NCBI RefSeq assembly: GCF_015999545.1
Contig: NZ_CP065546.1
Span: 4,434,001 to 4,498,000, forward strand
Origin: Lysinibacillus sp. JNUCC-52
Lineage (GTDB): Bacteria; Bacillota; Bacilli; Bacillales_A; Planococcaceae
Direction of reading: 5' to 3'
DNA: 64,000 bases
The position numbers and the translations under genes were made by a program. Under the pieces are notes generated by a model. That model saw nothing but the letters and a program-made list of their open reading frames with translations. It did no database searches and was not told the DNA's origin. Shown in pieces: positions 62,288 through 64,000 of this stretch (positions are counted from its first letter, which is position 1; the number at the start of each line of letters is the position of its first letter).

Positions 62288-62841
62288 GTGGCAGTAACTA
62301 AAAGTAGAGATTTTTTTCATATTCCACTACTAGAAGATGAGGATGGTTGTACATATACAACATCTATTGGAGCAAAAGATAGAAGGATAGACTATTCCGA
62401 GGAATTCGAGAATTTTCTTCTATTACATATCCCTTTTGCAAATAATGATTTTTGGATTGATATTCAAACAGGTGAAACCGAATATATAGATTATGAAGAA
62501 AGTTACGATCCTGATGATGATGTAATTTTTGTAAATGATGAAGAAATGAAAACATTATGCAAGTACCTTCCTATTGCGAAATCAAAAGAGAATTTTGCCC
62601 CAATTGAGCAACGAATTATAGAAAACTTAAAAAAAAATTATGTGTATCTTGAAGATCCAGGTGAAAATAAAGCAAAAGTGATCCTAGCATTAAAAAAGAA
62701 ACAGGACTTTCATTTGAGGAAATACGAAACCGATTAGATAGTCGTGAGTTTCTAATAGCTGAGGGCTATGGGGAAAATACTAAAGTTATAGCTGATTATT
62801 TTATTTCTTTGGGCGCAATTGTAAAAATAGAACAAAAATAA
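62288..62841 (+). pseudogene. truncated SUKH plus L7/L12-like immunity gene, frameshifted
   Basis: The start (from GTG 62288) joins abruptly to the middle of a SUKH protein, closely matching 48741-49274 (FFHIPLLEDEDGC, KDRRIDYSEEFENF, NDFWIDIQTGE). The second half, after about 62600, turns into an L7/L12-like domain. The frame stops at 62737, but one extra A in the run at 62692-62697 restores LKKETGLSFEEIRNRLDSRE to AIVKIEQK at 62841. Thus it is both 5'-truncated and frameshifted, unless the A run is misread. Confidence 0.65.
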
Positions 62842-62883
62842 AAGATATTAGCACATTCAACTTTAAACGATTGGGGTAACATT

Positions 62884-63510
62884 ATGAAATACTTTATGTT
62901 AGTCAATGATAGAGTTACTTCTCCCATTTATTTAGATGGGGTTTTGCACGAAAGCTTTACTGAAGATAAATATGCAGAAGGAATGAACTATGAATGGAAT
63001 CGACCATTTATTGAACAAGTGGAGTTTCCAAAAGATCTTTGGTTAATAACGAGAAGCAAAGTTCAATTTGATTATTATGAAAATTTCTTCGGTCATATAA
63101 TTTCTGGGGAGTTTTTATCTTCAATGGAACAAGTGAATGCATTACAGGATTATGTTATAGCTAATTTGGAAGTGGTGAGTACTAAAGGTAAACCAAAAGT
63201 AAATGGTTTATTTTTCTTTATAAAATGTATTAGACGACAATCATTAGTAGATTATGAAAGCTCTAAGTTTCTTACAAGAAAAGTGCCAAGCAATGCAAAA
63301 TTAAAAGTTGATGGAAGTTTTGTTGATAAGTATATAAATTTGGTGTTAAAAGACACTGATTGTGATGTATTTCAATTAAATGATTTAAAACTGGGAAGAT
63401 ACTTGTTTTGTTCGCAAAGATTTAAATCATTGTGTGAAGAGGATGCTATTAAAGGTATTCAATTTATAGATTTAGAGTCAGTGCCTAACTATCTACAATC
63501 TATAGTGTAA
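62884..63510 (+). CDS. Imm11/DUF1629-like immunity protein
   Basis: A 208-aa protein with the same layout as 42788 (MKYFMLVNDRVTSPIYLDGV, FPKDLWLITRSKVQFDYYEN, DVFQLNDLKLGRYLFC, IKGIQFIDLESVP) but diverged by about half its residues. GGGGTAAC lies before the ATG. It probably guards against an AHH-family toxin. An unrelated immunity-type gene follows. Confidence 0.78.
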   Translation: MKYFMLVNDRVTSPIYLDGVLHESFTEDKYAEGMNYEWNRPFIEQVEFPKDLWLITRSKVQFDYYENFFGHIISGEFLSSMEQVNALQDYVIANLEVVSTKGKPKVNGLFFFIKCIRRQSLVDYESSKFLTRKVPSNAKLKVDGSFVDKYINLVLKDTDCDVFQLNDLKLGRYLFCSQRFKSLCEEDAIKGIQFIDLESVPNYLQSIV

Positions 63511-63561
63511 GTAAGGAAAACATTCTATTAACGACATCATTTGTAAGGGGGGGAATACCCA

Positions 63562-64000
63562 TTGAAAAATAAAAATGAAATATTAATAGAACAAAAAGAA
63601 AGTATTATATATCAGTTAGACAGGAACTTAGATTTTGGTAATGGATGGATTGGTGGAAATGCGCCAGCTTATTTTGATGATAAAATTGACCTGCTTAGTA
63701 ACAGTGGAACGGATTATCAATTCTATCTGTGCTTTGTAAATCCTCTAGATAAAAATAACATGATATCTATCTTTATACCAAGTGAATATGAAAATCGTGT
63801 TTCAAACAATATTTATCCAAACTGTTCATTGAATATGTTTGAGCATCCGATTTCGAAAGAAAGTTTGGATTCAACTTATACTGAAGTTGGATTAGTTAAA
63901 CACTATATTTCAGAAGGAATTAAGGTTAGTGAAGAACAAGCATTTGAAACACCTTTTTTTATTAAATTTGGAGGTAAACCCTTTCATATCCAAGAGGAGA
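63562..64000 (+). CDS. partial gene of the 55096 immunity family
   Basis: An open frame from a TTG at 63562, 7 bases behind AAGGGGGGG, runs off the window end (146 codons visible). WIGGNAPAYFDDKI, NNIYPNCSLNMFEHPIS, YTEVGL and IKFGGKPFHIQ match in order the protein at 55096 (RIGGNPPKLIEEQI, NNIYPSIEVRVIEHK, YSEIG, KVFGEPRLIQ). It is the second member of this family here. Confidence 0.75.
   Translation, partial: MKNKNEILIEQKESIIYQLDRNLDFGNGWIGGNAPAYFDDKIDLLSNSGTDYQFYLCFVNPLDKNNMISIFIPSEYENRVSNNIYPNCSLNMFEHPISKESLDSTYTEVGLVKHYISEGIKVSEEQAFETPFFIKFGGKPFHIQEE

Noticed and set aside
38565..64000. Insertion sequences, transposases or integrases that would explain the mosaic
   Set aside because: No transposase-like frame, terminal inverted repeats with target duplications, or tRNA-flanked attachment sites were found; homologous recombination in repeats explains the pattern better.
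1..64000. CRISPR arrays, tRNA and rRNA genes
   Set aside because: No regularly spaced direct repeats and no cloverleaf or rRNA sequence were seen. The recurring hairpins are irregularly spaced and differ in their loops.

Overview
The window looks like a chromosomal piece of a low-GC Gram-positive of the Bacillaceae/Planococcaceae group, most likely Lysinibacillus. The reasons are the AT-rich base composition, AGGAGG-type ribosome binding sites, a comG operon next to aroK, a tandem glycine riboswitch ahead of gcvT-gcvPA-gcvPB, and DUF2759/DUF2626 genes beside a YqgX-like metallo-hydrolase. The neighbourhood resembles the B. subtilis yqgX-comG-gcv region. The species call is inference.

Region 1 (1-12.4 kb) is ordinary core chromosome: a ResA-like thioredoxin, small membrane proteins, an ArsR-type regulator, the seven-gene comG pseudopilus operon, shikimate kinase, and the riboswitch-controlled glycine cleavage genes.

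Region 2 (12.6-14.5 kb) is a small toxin-immunity island: a frameshifted EndoU-like toxin followed by two tandem immunity paralogues and the stub of a third.

Region 3 (14.7-38.5 kb) is the main discovery candidate. One strand carries a Ser/Thr kinase, a 722-aa protein that may be a fused TssB/TssC-like contractile sheath, an Hcp-like tube protein, a J-domain protein, two FHA proteins, a PP2C phosphatase, a membrane pseudophosphatase with TPR repeats, two or three unassigned proteins in baseplate-like positions, an Hsp70-like ATPase, a DcrB/EagR-like chaperone, a VgrG spike, a pentapeptide-repeat protein, an Imm11-like protein, a DUF4280 PAAR-like protein and an 1846-aa VgrG-Rhs fusion with a C-terminal AHH nuclease. 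Together they read as a type VI-secretion-like injection system in a Gram-positive. No ClpV and no TssJLM membrane complex are visible. The kinase/phosphatase/FHA set resembles the threonine-phosphorylation switch of some type VI systems, and the Hsp70/J pair may replace ClpV. This assignment is inference from order and motifs.

Region 4 (38.5-64 kb) is a mosaic store of spare warheads. At least four orphan Rhs tips carry a near-identical core segment followed by different toxin domains (PD-(D/E)xK, HNH/GHH, HNH-like, one unassigned). There are also tip fragments (PoNe, two AHH-like ends, LHH) and many immunity genes (SUKH, Imm11/DUF1629, PoNi, Ank-SUFU, DUF7716-like and unassigned). Many are truncated or frameshifted. 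A recurring terminator hairpin and a three-copy stem-loop separate the cassettes. The shared Rhs core would let a silent tip replace the active toxin end of the 33-38.5 kb gene by homologous recombination. The last gene runs off the window.
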